Shown here piece by piece: positions 1 through 11,057 of a stretch of DNA of 64,000 bases. The notes under the pieces are model-generated. The model searched no databases and was not told where the DNA came from. It saw nothing but the letters and a program-made list of their open reading frames with translations. Origin of the DNA: Auanema rhodensis (Eukaryota; Nematoda; Chromadorea; Rhabditida; Rhabditidae); contig OZ059897.1 in assembly GCA_964057225.1 (NCBI GenBank), positions 7,688,001 to 7,752,000 on the forward strand, given 5' to 3'. Both the position numbers and the translations under genes were made by a program. Each line of letters begins with the position of its first letter. The stretch's first letter is position 1.

Positions 1-408
1 ATTAGCTGTGCCTCTCATCCCCCTAAAATGTATCTTGTTTAGTGATGCTGACGGTAACGAGCTACCGATAAACGTGTTCAGCTGCGAAAACTGTGAGACG
101 TTGTTCAACGTGACCATTACAGTGAGTATATTTTTTGTCAAATGAAGCAAATAAATCCATTTTTTTCTTTTTAGCTTATCAAGAACCCGATTGACAAGCT
201 GAACAAATCAGCTGCTGACATACTGTGCGTTGGTGCACCTGAAAGCTGTCGTTCTGAATTCCTAGACATCGTGGAAATCGTGGGCGCTGTTGGCAATTTT
301 CATTTTTGTTGGAATTTCAGTCGATATCATCTTTTCCCTATACATGTTGTTTTGATAATCAATATGGAATTGTTTATAGTTTTGACTGTTACTTGTGATT
401 CTTTATAG
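1..408 (+). CDS. 3' part of a two-exon gene of unknown function (5' end outside window)
   Basis: Exon 2-121 is open in one frame and ends at a GTGAGTAT donor. A 53-bp intron (122-174) ends in CTTTTTAG. Exon 175-408 continues in phase and ends at TAG (406-408), giving about 117 visible residues. The first exon has a CENC motif; the second has another Cys pair (ILCVGAPESC) and a hydrophobic C-terminal stretch. Small intron, good splice sites and preserved phase support a real or recently real gene. The tail from about residue 68 could be read-through into an intron, and the later half of exon 2 is duplicated at 1538-1776. I do not recognise the family. Confidence 0.4.
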
Positions 409-459
409 ATATTTCCTTCTCTCCGATCATCTTCAGTATTAAATTGTATTGTTTTGAAA
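222..459 (+). repeat. Direct duplication, copy 1 (second copy 1538-1776)
   Basis: The segment from ACTGTGCGTTGGTGCACC to ATTGTATTGTTTTGAAA recurs 1.3 kb downstream with few substitutions. This copy keeps the open frame of the upstream exon. Confidence 0.85.
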
Positions 460-1537
460 CTTTTCTGTTTGTTATGCTGGAAAAATATGAAAAACTAAAT
501 AAAACATTAAATGTTACTTGTTAAAATTTTTTTTGAATACCATATTCAATATGTGTGTGAAATGGTACTTTTTTCATTTCATGGTTCATATTTAATCTAT
601 ATATACATGTATATATGTATATTGATAATCTAATCGTAAGCTTCTATAACTGAAAACTGAAGAATTGAGAAATTCGGTGATGGTTGATGTAGTTTTGTAA
701 AAAAGTATCGGTTCCATCACAAACATTGAGGGAGATCGTTAAGAGTTATTGTAAAGTTATAGAACCTTAGCCAAAATAAACTTGAAAAGTTATTTGTAAT
801 CATCGCAAGAACATAACCACAACACAGATAAAAGAAAAACAATTAGGATCAAACTCTGAAAAGAAAAAAACAAATATTACAATAATTACGGAATATCATA
901 TGTATTTGATTTATGCTTAATAAATGAATATTTATGTTTTTAAAATTAAAAAGACTAAAAGGAACTATACTATCGTGAGAAGACGTGTCTAAGTATTCTT
1001 TGTTCAACTTCTTTGGCCGTTGGCATAGAATAAATGTTCTTATCGAATTAACCTTCGATATGTGTTCTGTGTGAGGCCAGGCAAATCGTTTAAGCAGAAA
1101 TATTAATCATAACGGGCCTCTCAAGACCCTATTCTTCTAATTTTGGATTCTCGCTATCTATTCAGTGAGGAAAATAAAAAGAATCTGATTCAGATAAGAG
1201 TTCATTCCAACATGAATTTCGACATTCTATTAAGAACCCCGATGGGTCCAATCCGCGGGTCCAAGTAGACTAAAAGAAAAATAGTGTACGTAACACAAGG
1301 CATATTAATAGTTTATCAGTGCAAAAGCATTGAAATTCCAACAAAAATGAAAATTTTCGAAACAATACAATTCAATACTGAAGATGATTAAAGAGAAGGA
1401 AATATCTGTAGAGAATCAGATGAAGACAGAAATCAAAGGATCCGAAGACTCATTTTGATGGACAGGCACTTTGGGTTAATATGCATAGTGATTAATAGCT
1501 AGAAGCTTTATCAGTATAAACAGAATATACTTTGAAC
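409..1537. other. AT-rich intergenic stretch, nothing recognisable
   Basis: No open frame with splice sites, RNA gene or repeat boundary was recognised. AATAAA appears at about 498 and 775, possible poly(A) signals for the gene fragment on the left. Confidence 0.5.
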
Positions 1538-1776
1538 TACTGTGCGTTGGTGCACCTAAAAGCTGTTGTTCTGAATTCCTAGACATCGTGGATATCGTGG
1601 GCGCTGTTGGCAATTTTCATTTTTGTTGAATTTCAATCGATATCATCTTTTTCCTATACATGTTGTTTTGATAATCAATATGGAATCGTTTATAGTTTTG
1701 ACTGTTACTTGTGATTCTCTATAGATATTTCCTTCTCTCTGATCATCTTCAGTATCAAATTGTATTGTTTTGAAAA
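1538..1776 (+). pseudogene. Decayed second copy of the 222-459 segment
   Basis: Near-identical to 222-459, but loss of one G after TTTTTGTTG places an in-frame TGA where copy 1 reads Trp. It has no upstream exon, so it is a fragment of the same gene end rather than a gene. Confidence 0.7.
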
Positions 1777-1785
1777 AAAATTAGG

Positions 1786-2193
1786 TTGAAACTGAACTAT
1801 AATAGGCTTACGGTAGATGGGCGGAGTCAGATTGCTGTCCAGGATTTGAAAAACTCCTTCTCATTTACCATTCCGCATCGCTCAGCGAAGCACGCCTGTT
1901 CTTTTGCTCCTGAATCTCTCTCTCTCCCTCACACACATCTAAAAGAATCTTACACACCTTTCGTAAACATCCCACACGTAGCTCAGCATTCTCAGTTTTT
2001 CCAAACCAAGAGTCCTACAAAGGTCGCCAAAAGATTCTCATCGGGTTTCCCAGCCCTTTACCCGTCCAATATCAACAGTGACGCTACTGTCGCAAGTCGT
2101 ACCCGAAGCCGTACTCGACTTCTCAGTGTTCAACTAGAAGAACCGCACCAACCAGACGAGAAGCCGAAGCTGCAATTCGACTTCACCTTCTGA
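1786..2193 (+). pseudogene. Mobile-element-like coding fragment, related to 22591-23064 (minus)
   Basis: The open frame begins at TTG, not ATG, so this is an exon or fragment. The protein is basic, with HTHLKES, KSPTKVAKRFSSGFPALYPS, an SRTRSRTR tract and PHQPDEKPK. The same blocks occur in order in the minus-strand frame inside the LTR element at 21.6-25.2 kb, and nucleotide similarity runs from about 1793 to 2232. After the stop the similarity continues in another frame (an acidic SDDTDEDPDF-type segment at 2192-2230), so this copy carries a frameshift. There is also an indel relative to the other copy near 1870. Gag-like or accessory origin is possible, but no family is recognised. Confidence 0.5.
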
Positions 2194-2232
2194 CGACACC
2201 GACGAAGACCCGGACTTCATCATAGCCGACGA

Positions 2233-2573
2233 AAACACTCAAACTCCAACTACAAATCCCAAGGTACGCTCAGTTGATACTAATAAAAATTTGCGAAAAA
2301 TTAAAAAAAAAAGCCGACAACCGCATCTGCCTCACCGGTAACCCAAGACCCAAACGCGTCGAACTTATCAGTTATCACTGATAACGCACCTTCCCAATCC
2401 CTCGGGTTAACAAAAAGCCCGCAAGCGTCTTCTACGCCTATTAATCAACCACATTCGCTAACCTTAGAACCCCCAAAAATCACTGATAAAATCAAAAAGA
2501 ATATCCCTAATAAGAAACTTTGTCAGCAGAAGCCAGCCTCGAAGGCATACAAGAAGCTTCACCCTTATCAGTA
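2233..2573. other. Junction zone left of the tRNA array
   Basis: Relatively C- and A-rich sequence with short open stretches in varying frames, probably more of the decayed mobile element. It ends abruptly at 2574, where the first truncated tRNA-Lys begins. Confidence 0.4.
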
Positions 2574-2614
2574 AGATTAAAAGTCTAACGCTCTACCAGC
2601 TGAGCTAACGAGGC
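2574..2614 (-). pseudogene. Truncated tRNA-Lys, left edge of array
   Basis: Only the 5' half (acceptor 5' strand, D arm, anticodon arm) remains; the T arm is replaced by unrelated flank. This marks the array breakpoint. Confidence 0.85.
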
Positions 2615-2677
2615 TACATATTCTTGTTATTTCATAAAAACAATAAAGTACGTCCTCAAAGAATAGTTAATTTACTA

Positions 2678-2714
2678 TAAAAGTCTAACGCTCTACCAGC
2701 TGAGCTAACGAGGC
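2678..2714 (-). pseudogene. Truncated tRNA-Lys, second unit
   Basis: The 5' half only, joined to a shortened spacer at TACTATAAAAGTC. This unit is only about 100 bp long, so it lost most of its spacer and the 3' half of the tRNA. Confidence 0.85.
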
Positions 2715-2900
2715 TACATATTCTTGTTATTTCATAAAAATAATAAAGTACGTCCTCAAAGAATAGTTAATTTACTTCTAAATTTGATACAAGAAGATGT
2801 ATATTTGAAGAAAAAATCAAGATTCTGGAATAAATAAAAGTTCAAACAAGCTAAGAAAATTAAATTCTACATGTTCGGGACAGATGGAATGTAAAAAATT

Positions 2901-2973
2901 AGCCCCGTAGGAGGCTCGAATCCCTGACCGTTAGATTAAAAGTCTAACGCTCTACCAGCTGAGCTAACGAGGC
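2901..2973 (-). tRNA. tRNA-Lys(UUU), T-stem variant
   Basis: First full-length copy. G53A and C62T leave an A-C mismatch at 53-61 and alter box B, so function is doubtful. The unit recurs almost identically at 3682. Confidence 0.8.
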
Positions 2974-3161
2974 TACATATTCTTGTTATTTCATAAAAAT
3001 AATAAAGTACGTCCTCAAAGAATAGTTAATTTACTATTAAATTTAATTCAAGAATGCTGTCAAGTTTAAACGAAAATTCAAGATTCTGGAATAAATAAAA
3101 GTTCAAACTAGGTAAGAAAATTAAGTTTTACATGTTCGGGATAGTTAGAATGTGAAAAATT

Positions 3162-3234
3162 AGCCCCGTAGGGAGCTCGAACCCCTGACCGTTAGATTAA
3201 AAGTCTAACGCTCTACCAGCTGAGCTAACGAGGC
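3162..3234 (-). tRNA. tRNA-Lys(UUU)
   Basis: C61T gives a G-U pair in the T stem. The terminator is T5 followed by CAC. Confidence 0.9.
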
Positions 3235-3422
3235 TACATATTCTTGTTATTTCATAAAAATAATAAAGTACGTCCTCAAAGAATAGTTAATTTACTATTA
3301 AATTTAATTCAAGAATGCTGTCAATTTTAAACGAAAATTCAAGATTCTGGAATAAATAAAAGTTCAAACTAGGTAAGAAAATTAAGTTTTACATGTTCGG
3401 GATAGTTAGAATGTAAAAAATT

Positions 3423-3495
3423 AGCCCCGTAGGGGGCTCGAACCCCTGACCGTTAGATTAAAAGTCTAACGCTCTACCAGCTGAGCTAACGAGGC
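3423..3495 (-). tRNA. tRNA-Lys(UUU)
   Basis: Consensus copy. All arms pair; anticodon TTT; T6 run just past the 3' end. Confidence 0.97.
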
Positions 3496-3681
3496 TACAT
3501 ATTCTTGTTATTTCATAAAAATAATAAAGTACGTCCTCAAAGAATAGTTAATTTACTTCTAAATTTGATACAAGAAGATGTATATTTGAAGAAAAAATCA
3601 AGATTCTGGAATAAATAAAAGTTCAAACAAGCTAAGAAAATTAAATTCTACATGTTCGGGACAGATGGAATGTAAAAAATT

Positions 3682-3754
3682 AGCCCCGTAGGAGGCTCGA
3701 ATCCCTGACCGTTAGATTAAAAGTCTAACGCTCTACCAGCTGAGCTAACGAGGC
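3682..3754 (-). tRNA. tRNA-Lys(UUU), T-stem variant
   Basis: Same G53A and C62T as the 2901 copy. Confidence 0.8.
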
Positions 3755-3942
3755 TACATATTCTTGTTATTTCATAAAAATAATAAAGTACGTCCTCAAA
3801 GAATAGTTAATTTACTATTAAATTTAATTCAAGAATGCTGTCAATTTTAAACGAAAATTCAAGATTCTGGAATAAATAAAAGTTCAAACTAGGTAAGAAA
3901 ATTAAGTTTTACATGTTCGGGATAGTTAGAATGTAAAAAATT

Positions 3943-4015
3943 AGCCCCGTAGGGGGCTCCAACCCCTGACTGTTAGATTAAAAGTCTAACGCTCTACCAG
4001 CTGAGCTAACGAGGC
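3943..4015 (-). tRNA. tRNA-Lys(UUU), T-loop C56G variant
   Basis: C56G destroys the invariant box B and T-loop cytosine; G45A is also present. Probably poorly transcribed. Confidence 0.75.
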
Positions 4016-4203
4016 TACATATTCTTGTTATTTCATAAAAATAATAAAGTACGTCCTCAAAGAATAGTTAATTTACTATTAAATTTAATTCAAGAATGCT
4101 GTCAAGTTTAAACGAAAATTCAAGATTCTGGAATAAATAAAAGTTCAAACTAGGTAAGAAAATTAAGTTTTACATGTTCGGGATAGTTAGAATGTGAAAA
4201 ATT

Positions 4204-4276
4204 AGCCCCGTAGGGGGCTCGAACCCCTGACCGTTAGATTAAAAGTCTAACGCTCTACCAGCTGAGCTAACGAGGC
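4204..4276 (-). tRNA. tRNA-Lys(UUU)
   Basis: Consensus tRNA; T5 terminator followed by CAC. Confidence 0.96.
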
Positions 4277-4464
4277 TACATATTCTTGTTATTTCATAAA
4301 AATAATAAAGTACGTCCTCAAAGAATAGTTAATTTACTATTAAATTTAATTCAAGAATGCAGTCAATTTTAAACGAAAATTCAAGATTCTGGAATAAATA
4401 AAAGTTCAAACTAGGTAAGAAAATTAAGTTTTACATGTTCGGGATAGTTAGAATGTAAAAAATT

Positions 4465-4537
4465 AGCCCCGTAGGGGGCTCGAACCCCTGACCGTTAGAT
4501 TAAAAGTCTAACGCTCTACCAGCTGAGCTAACGAGGC
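4465..4537 (-). tRNA. tRNA-Lys(UUU)
   Basis: Consensus copy. Confidence 0.97.
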
Positions 4538-4725
4538 TACATATTCTTGTTATTTCATAAAAATAATAAAGTACGTCCTCAAAGAATAGTTAATTTACTA
4601 TTAAATTTAATTCAAGAATGCTGTCAATTTTAAACGAAAATTCAAGATTCTGGAATAAATAAAAGTTCAAACTAGGTAAGAAAATTAAGTTTTACATGTT
4701 CGGGATAGTTAGAATGTAAAAAATT

Positions 4726-4798
4726 AGCCCCGTAGGGGGCTCCAACCCCTGACTGTTAGATTAAAAGTCTAACGCTCTACCAGCTGAGCTAACGAGGC
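4726..4798 (-). tRNA. tRNA-Lys(UUU), T-loop C56G variant
   Basis: C56G and G45A, as at 3943. Confidence 0.75.
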
Positions 4799-4985
4799 TA
4801 CATATTCTTGTTATTTCATAAAAATAATAAAGTACGTCCTCAAAGAATAGTTAATTTACTTTTAAATTTAATTCAAGAATGCTGTCAAGTTTAAACGAAA
4901 ATTCAAGATTCTGGAATAAATAAAAGTTCAAACTAGGTAAGAAAATTAAGCTTTACATGTTCGGGATAGTTAGAATGTAAAAATT

Positions 4986-5058
4986 AGCCCCGTAGGGGGC
5001 TCGAACCCCTGACCGTTAGATTAAAAGTCTAACGCTCTACCAGCTGAGCTAACGAGGC
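4986..5058 (-). tRNA. tRNA-Lys(UUU)
   Basis: Consensus tRNA; T5 terminator. Confidence 0.96.
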
Positions 5059-5246
5059 TACATATTCTTGTTATTTCATAAAAATAATAAAGTACGTCCT
5101 CAAAGAATAGTTAATTTACTATTAAATTTAATTCAAGAATGCTGTCAATTTTAAACGAAAATTCAAGATTCTGGAATAAATAAAAGTTCAAACTAGGTAA
5201 GAAAATTAAGTTTTACATGTTCGGGATAGTTAGAATGTAAAAAATT

Positions 5247-5319
5247 AGCCCCGTAGGGGGCTCGAACCCCTGACCGTTAGATTAAAAGTCTAACGCTCTA
5301 CCAGCTGAGCTAACGAGGC
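5247..5319 (-). tRNA. tRNA-Lys(UUU)
   Basis: Consensus copy. Confidence 0.97.
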
Positions 5320-5507
5320 TACATATTCTTGTTATTTCATAAAAATAATAAAGTACGTCCTCAAAGAATAGTTAATTTACTATTAAATTTAATTCAAGAA
5401 TGCTGTCAATTTTAAACGAAAATTCAAGATTCTGGAATAAATAAAAGTTCAAACTAGGTAAGAAAATTAAGTTTTACATGTTCGGCATAGTTAGAATGTA
5501 AAAAATT

Positions 5508-5580
5508 AGCCCCGTAGGGGGCTCCAACCCCTGACTGTTAGATTAAAAGTCTAACGCTCTACCAGCTGAGCTAACGAGGC
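5508..5580 (-). tRNA. tRNA-Lys(UUU), T-loop C56G variant
   Basis: C56G and G45A, as at 3943. Confidence 0.75.
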
Positions 5581-5767
5581 TACATATTCTTGTTATTTCA
5601 TAAAAATAATAAAGTACGTCCTCAAAGAATAGTTAATTTACTTTTAAATTTAATTCAAGAATGCTGTCAAGTTTAAACGAAAATTCAAGATTCTGGAATA
5701 AATAAAAGTTCAAACTAGGTAAGAAAATTAAGCTTTACATGTTCGGGATAGTTAGAATGTAAAAATT

Positions 5768-5840
5768 AGCCCCGTAGGGGGCTCGAACCCCTGACCGTTA
5801 GATTAAAAGTCTAACGCTCTACCAGCTGAGCTAACGAGGC
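5768..5840 (-). tRNA. tRNA-Lys(UUU)
   Basis: Consensus tRNA; T5 terminator. Confidence 0.96.
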
Positions 5841-6028
5841 TACATATTCTTGTTATTTCATAAAAATAATAAAGTACGTCCTCAAAGAATAGTTAATTTA
5901 CTATTAAATTTAATTCAAGAATGCTGTCAATTTTAAACGAAAATTCAAGATTCTGGAATAAATAAAAGTTCAAACTAGGTAAGAAAATTAAGTTTTACAT
6001 GTTCGGGATAGTTAGAATGTAAAAAATT

Positions 6029-6101
6029 AGCCCCGTAGGGGGCTCGAACCCCTGACCGTTAGATTAAAAGTCTAACGCTCTACCAGCTGAGCTAACGAGG
6101 C
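6029..6101 (-). tRNA. tRNA-Lys(UUU)
   Basis: Consensus copy. Confidence 0.97.
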
Positions 6102-6289
6102 TACATATTCTTGTTATTTCATAAAAATAATAAAGTACGTCCTCAAAGAATAGTTAATTTACTATTAAATTTAATTCAAGAATGCTGTCAATTTTAAACG
6201 AAAATTCAAGATTCTGGAATAAATAAAAGTTCAAACTAGGTAAGAAAATTAAGTTTTACATGTTCGGGATAGTTAGAATGTAAAAAATT

Positions 6290-6362
6290 AGCCCCGTAGG
6301 GGGCTCGAACCCCTGACCGTTAGATTAAAAGTCTAACGCTCTACCAGCTGAGCTAACGAGGC
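6290..6362 (-). tRNA. tRNA-Lys(UUU)
   Basis: Consensus copy. Confidence 0.97.
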
Positions 6363-6550
6363 TACATATTCTTGTTAGTTCATAAAAATAATAAAGTACG
6401 TCCTCAAAGAATAGTTAATTTACTATTAAATTTAATTCAAAAATGCTGTCAAGTTTAAACGAAAATTCAAGATTCTGGAATAAATAAAAGTTCAAACTAG
6501 GTAAGAAAATTAAGTTTTACATGTTCGGGATAGTTAGAATGTAAAAAATT

Positions 6551-6623
6551 AGCCCCGTAGGGGGCTCGAACCCCTGACCGTTAGATTAAAAGTCTAACGC
6601 TCTACCAGCTGAGCTAACGAGGC
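6551..6623 (-). tRNA. tRNA-Lys(UUU)
   Basis: Consensus copy. Confidence 0.97.
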
Positions 6624-6811
6624 TACATATTCTTGTTATTTCATAAAAATAATAAAGTACGTCCTCAAAGAATAGTTAATTTACTATTAAATTTAATTCA
6701 AGAATGCTGTCAATTTTAAACGAAAATTCAAGATTCTGGAATAAATAAAAGTTCAAACTAGGTAAGAAAATTAAGTTTTACATGTTCGGGATAGTTAGAA
6801 TGTAAAAAATT

Positions 6812-6884
6812 AGCCCCGTAGGGGGCTCCAACCCCTGACTGTTAGATTAAAAGTCTAACGCTCTACCAGCTGAGCTAACGAGGC
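6812..6884 (-). tRNA. tRNA-Lys(UUU), T-loop C56G variant
   Basis: C56G and G45A, as at 3943. Confidence 0.75.
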
Positions 6885-7071
6885 TACATATTCTTGTTAT
6901 TTCATAAAAATAATAAAGTACGTCCTCAAAGAATAGTTAATTTACTTTTAAATTTAATTCAAGAATGCTGTCAAGTTTAAACGAAAATTCAAGATTCTGG
7001 AATAAATAAAAGTTCAAACTAGGTAAGAAAATTAAGCTTTACATGTTCGGGATAGTTAGAATGTAAAAATT

Positions 7072-7144
7072 AGCCCCGTAGGGGGCTCGAACCCCTGACC
7101 GTTAGATTAAAAGTCTAACGCTCTACCAGCTGAGCTAACGAGGC
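7072..7144 (-). tRNA. tRNA-Lys(UUU)
   Basis: Consensus tRNA; T5 terminator. Confidence 0.96.
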
Positions 7145-7332
7145 TACATATTCTTGTTATTTCATAAAAATAATAAAGTACGTCCTCAAAGAATAGTTAA
7201 TTTACTATTAAATTTAATTCAAGAATGCTGTCAATTTTAAACGAAAATTCAAGATTCTGGAATAAATAAAAGTTCAAACTAGGTAAGAAAATTAAGTTTT
7301 ACATGTTCGGGATAGTTAGAATGTAAAAAATT

Positions 7333-7405
7333 AGCCCCGTAGGAGGCTCGAATCCCTGACCGTTAGATTAAAAGTCTAACGCTCTACCAGCTGAGCTAAC
7401 GAGGC
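7333..7405 (-). tRNA. tRNA-Lys(UUU), T-stem variant
   Basis: G53A and C62T, but set in a class A spacer unlike the 2901 copy, which suggests gene conversion. Confidence 0.8.
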
Positions 7406-7593
7406 TACATATTCTTGTTATTTCATAAAAATAATAAAGTACGTCCTCAAAGAATAGTTAATTTACTATTAAATTTAATTCAAGAATGCTGTCAATTTTA
7501 AACGAAAATTCAAGATTCTGGAATAAATAAAAGTTCAAACTAGGTAAGAAAATTAAGTTTTACATGTTCGGGATAGTTAGAATGTAAAAAATT

Positions 7594-7666
7594 AGCCCCG
7601 TAGGGGGCTCGAACCCCTGACCGTTAGATTAAAAGTCTAACGCTCTACCAGCTGAGCTAACGAGGC
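7594..7666 (-). tRNA. tRNA-Lys(UUU)
   Basis: Consensus copy. Confidence 0.97.
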
Positions 7667-7854
7667 TACATATTCTTGTTATTTCATAAAAATAATAAAG
7701 TACGTCCTCAAAGAATAGTTAATTTACTATTAAATTTAATTCAAAAATGCTGTCAAGTTTAAACGAAAATTCAAGATTCTGGAATAAATAAAAGTTCAAA
7801 CTAGGTAAGAAAATTAAGTTTTACATGTTCGGGATAGTTAGAATGTAAAAAATT

Positions 7855-7927
7855 AGCCCCGTAGGGGGCTCGAACCCCTGACCGTTAGATTAAAAGTCTA
7901 ACGCTCTACCAGCTGAGCTAACGAGGC
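7855..7927 (-). tRNA. tRNA-Lys(UUU)
   Basis: Consensus copy. Confidence 0.97.
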
Positions 7928-8115
7928 TACATATTCTTGTTATTTCATAAAAATAATAAAGTACGTCCTCAAAGAATAGTTAATTTACTATTAAATTTAA
8001 TTCAAGAATGCTGTCAATTTTAAACGAAAATTCAAGATTCTGGAATAAATAAAAGTTCAAACTAGGTAAGAAAATTAAGTTTTACATGTTCGGGATAGTT
8101 AGAATGTAAAAAATT

Positions 8116-8188
8116 AGCCCCGTAGGGGGCTCGAACCCCTGACCGTTAGATTAAAAGTCTAACGCTCTACCAGCTGAGCTAACGAGGC
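8116..8188 (-). tRNA. tRNA-Lys(UUU)
   Basis: Consensus copy. Confidence 0.97.
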
Positions 8189-8376
8189 TACATATTCTTG
8201 TTATTTCATAAAAATAATAAAGTACGTCCTCAAAGAATAGTTAATTTACTATTAAATTTAATTCAAAAATGCTGTCAAGTTTAAACGAAAATTCAAGATT
8301 CTGGAATAAATAAAAGTTCAAACTAGGTAAGAAAATTAAGTTTTACATGTTCGGGATAGTTAGAATGTAAAAAATT

Positions 8377-8449
8377 AGCCCCGTAGGGGGCTCGAACCCC
8401 TGACCGTTAGATTAAAAGTCTAACGCTCTACCAGCTGAGCTAACGAGGC
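8377..8449 (-). tRNA. tRNA-Lys(UUU)
   Basis: Consensus tRNA with a class C 5' flank, the only one in this part of the array. Confidence 0.97.
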
Positions 8450-8635
8450 TACACATGCTCATAACTTCATAAAAATAATGAAGTACTTTCTCATAGAATA
8501 GTATATTTACTTCTAAATTTGATTCAAAAAGATGTATATTTGAAGAAAAATTCAAGATTCTGGAATAAATAAAAGTTCAAACTAGGTAAGAAAATTAAGT
8601 TTTACATGTTCGGGATAGTTAGAATGTGAAAAATT

Positions 8636-8708
8636 AGCCCCGTAGGGGGCTCGAACCCCTGACCGTTAGATTAAAAGTCTAACGCTCTACCAGCTGAGCT
8701 AACGAGGC
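8636..8708 (-). tRNA. tRNA-Lys(UUU)
   Basis: Consensus tRNA; T5 terminator followed by CAC. Confidence 0.96.
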
Positions 8709-8896
8709 TACATATTATTGTTATTTCATAAAAATAATAAAGTACGTCCTCAACGAATAGTTAATTTACTATTAAATTTAATTCAAGAATGCTGTCAATT
8801 TTAAACGAAAATTCAAGATTCTGGAATAAATAAAAGTTCAAACTAGGTAAGAAAATTAAGTTTTACATGTTCGGGATAGTTAGAATGTAAAAAATT

Positions 8897-8969
8897 AGCC
8901 CCGTAGGGGGCTCGAACCCCTGACCGTTAGATTAAAAGTCTAACGCTCTACCAGCTGAGCTAACGAGGC
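8897..8969 (-). tRNA. tRNA-Lys(UUU)
   Basis: Consensus copy. Confidence 0.97.
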
Positions 8970-9157
8970 TACATATTCTTGTTATTTCATAAAAATAATA
9001 AAGTACGTCCTCAAAGAATAGTTAATTTACTATTAAATTTAATTCAAAAATGCTGTCAAGTTTAAACGAAAATTCAAGATTCTGGAATAAATAAAAGTTC
9101 AAACTAGGTAAGAAAATTAAGTTTTACATGTTCGGGATAGTTCGAATGTAAAAAATT

Positions 9158-9230
9158 AGCCCCGTAGGGGGCTCGAACCCCTGACCGTTAGATTAAAAGT
9201 CTAACGCTCTACCAACTGAGCTAACGAGGC
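9158..9230 (-). tRNA. tRNA-Lys(UUU), D-loop variant
   Basis: One D-loop C to T change (AGTTGG); box A still fits the consensus. Confidence 0.94.
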
Positions 9231-9418
9231 TACATATTCTTGTTATTTCATAAAAATAATAAAGTACGTCCTCAAAGAATAGTTAATTTACTATTAAATT
9301 TAATTCAAGAATGCTGTCAATTTTTAACGAAAATTCAAGATTCTGGAATAAATAAAAGTTCAAACTAGGTAAGAAAATTAAGTTTTACATGTTCGGGATA
9401 GTTAGAATGTAAAAAATT

Positions 9419-9491
9419 AGCCCCGTAGGGGGCTCGAACCCCTGATCGTTAGATTAAAAGTCTAACGCTCTACCAGCTGAGCTAACGAGGC
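9419..9491 (-). tRNA. tRNA-Lys(UUU)
   Basis: G46A in the variable loop; otherwise consensus. Confidence 0.94.
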
Positions 9492-9679
9492 TACATATTC
9501 TTGTTATTTCATAAAAATAATAAAGTACGTCCTCAAAGAATAGTTAATTTACTATTAAATTTAATTCAAGAATGCTGTCAATTTTTAACGAAAATTCAAG
9601 ATTCTGGAATAAATAAAAGTTCAAACTAGGTAAGAAAATTAAGTTTTACATGTTCGGGATAGTTAGAATGTAAAAAATT

Positions 9680-9752
9680 AGCCCCGTAGGGGGCTCGAAC
9701 CCCTGACCGTTAGATTAAAAGTCTAACGCTCTACCAGCTGAGCTAACGAGGC
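9680..9752 (-). tRNA. tRNA-Lys(UUU)
   Basis: Consensus copy. Confidence 0.97.
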
Positions 9753-9940
9753 TACATATTCTTGTTATTTCATAAAAATAATAAAGTACGTCCTCAAAGA
9801 ATAGTTAATTTACTATTAAATTTAATTCAAGAATGCTGTCAATTTTTAACGAAAATTCAAGATTCTGGAATAAATAAAAGTTCAAACTAGGTAAGAAAAT
9901 TAAGTTTTACATGTTCGGGATAGTTAGAATGTAAAAAATT

Positions 9941-10013
9941 AGCCCCGTAGGGGGCTCGAACCCCTGACCGTTAGATTAAAAGTCTAACGCTCTACCAGCT
10001 GAGCTAACGAGGC
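9941..10013 (-). tRNA. tRNA-Lys(UUU)
   Basis: Consensus copy. Confidence 0.97.
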
Positions 10014-10201
10014 TACATATTCTTGTTATTTCATAAAAATAATAAAGTACGTCCTCAAAGAATAGTTAATTTACTATTAAATTTAATTCAAAAATGCTGT
10101 CAAGTTTAAACGAAAATTCAAGATTCTGGAATAAATAAAAGTTCAAACTAGGTAAGAAAATTAAGTTTTACATGTTCGGGATAGTTAGAATGTAAAAAAT
10201 T

Positions 10202-10274
10202 AGCCCCGTAGGGGGCTCGAACCCCTGACCGTTAGATTAAAAGTCTAACGCTCTACCAGCTGAGCTAACGAGGC
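10202..10274 (-). tRNA. tRNA-Lys(UUU)
   Basis: Consensus copy. Confidence 0.97.
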
Positions 10275-10462
10275 TACATATTCTTGTTATTTCATAAAAA
10301 TAATAAAGTACGTCCTCAAAGAATAGTTAATTTACTATTAAATTTAATTCAAGAATGCTGTCAATTTTAAACGAAAATTCAAGATTCTGGAATAAATAAA
10401 AGTTCAAACTAGGTAAGAAAATTAAGTTTTACATGTTCGGGATAGTTAGAATGTAAAAAATT

Positions 10463-10535
10463 AGCCCCGTAGGGGGCTCGAACCCCTGACCGTTAGATTA
10501 AAAGTCTAACGCTCTACCAGCTGAGCTAACGAGGC
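10463..10535 (-). tRNA. tRNA-Lys(UUU)
   Basis: Consensus copy. Confidence 0.97.
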
Positions 10536-10723
10536 TACATATTCTTGTTATTTCATAAAAATAATAAAGTACGTCCTCAAAGAATAGTTAATTTACTATT
10601 AAATTTAATTCAAGAATGCTGTCAATTTTAAACGAAAATTCAAGATTCTGGAATAAATAAAAGTTCAAACTAGGTAAGAAAATTAAGTTTTACATGTTCG
10701 GGATAGTTAGAATGTAAAAAATT

Positions 10724-10796
10724 AGCCCCGTAGGGGGCTCGAACCCCTGACCGTTAGATTAAAAGTCTAACGCTCTACCAGCTGAGCTAACGAGGC
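10724..10796 (-). tRNA. tRNA-Lys(UUU)
   Basis: Consensus copy. Confidence 0.97.
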
Positions 10797-10984
10797 TACA
10801 TATTCTTGTTATTTCATAAAAATAATAAAGTACGTCCTCAAAGAATAGTTAATTTACTATTAAATTTAATTCAAAAATGCTGTCAAGTTTAAACGAAAAT
10901 TCAAGATTCTGGAATAAATAAAAGTTCAAACTAGGTAAGAAAATTAAGTTTTACATGTTCGGGATAGTTAGAATGTAAAAAATT

Positions 10985-11057
10985 AGCGCCGTAGGGGGCT
11001 CGAACCCCTGACCGTTAGATTAAAAGTCTAACGCTCTACCAGCTGAGCTAACGAGGC
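10985..11057 (-). tRNA. tRNA-Lys(UUU), acceptor-stem variant
   Basis: G70C breaks the C3-G70 acceptor pair. Confidence 0.88.
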
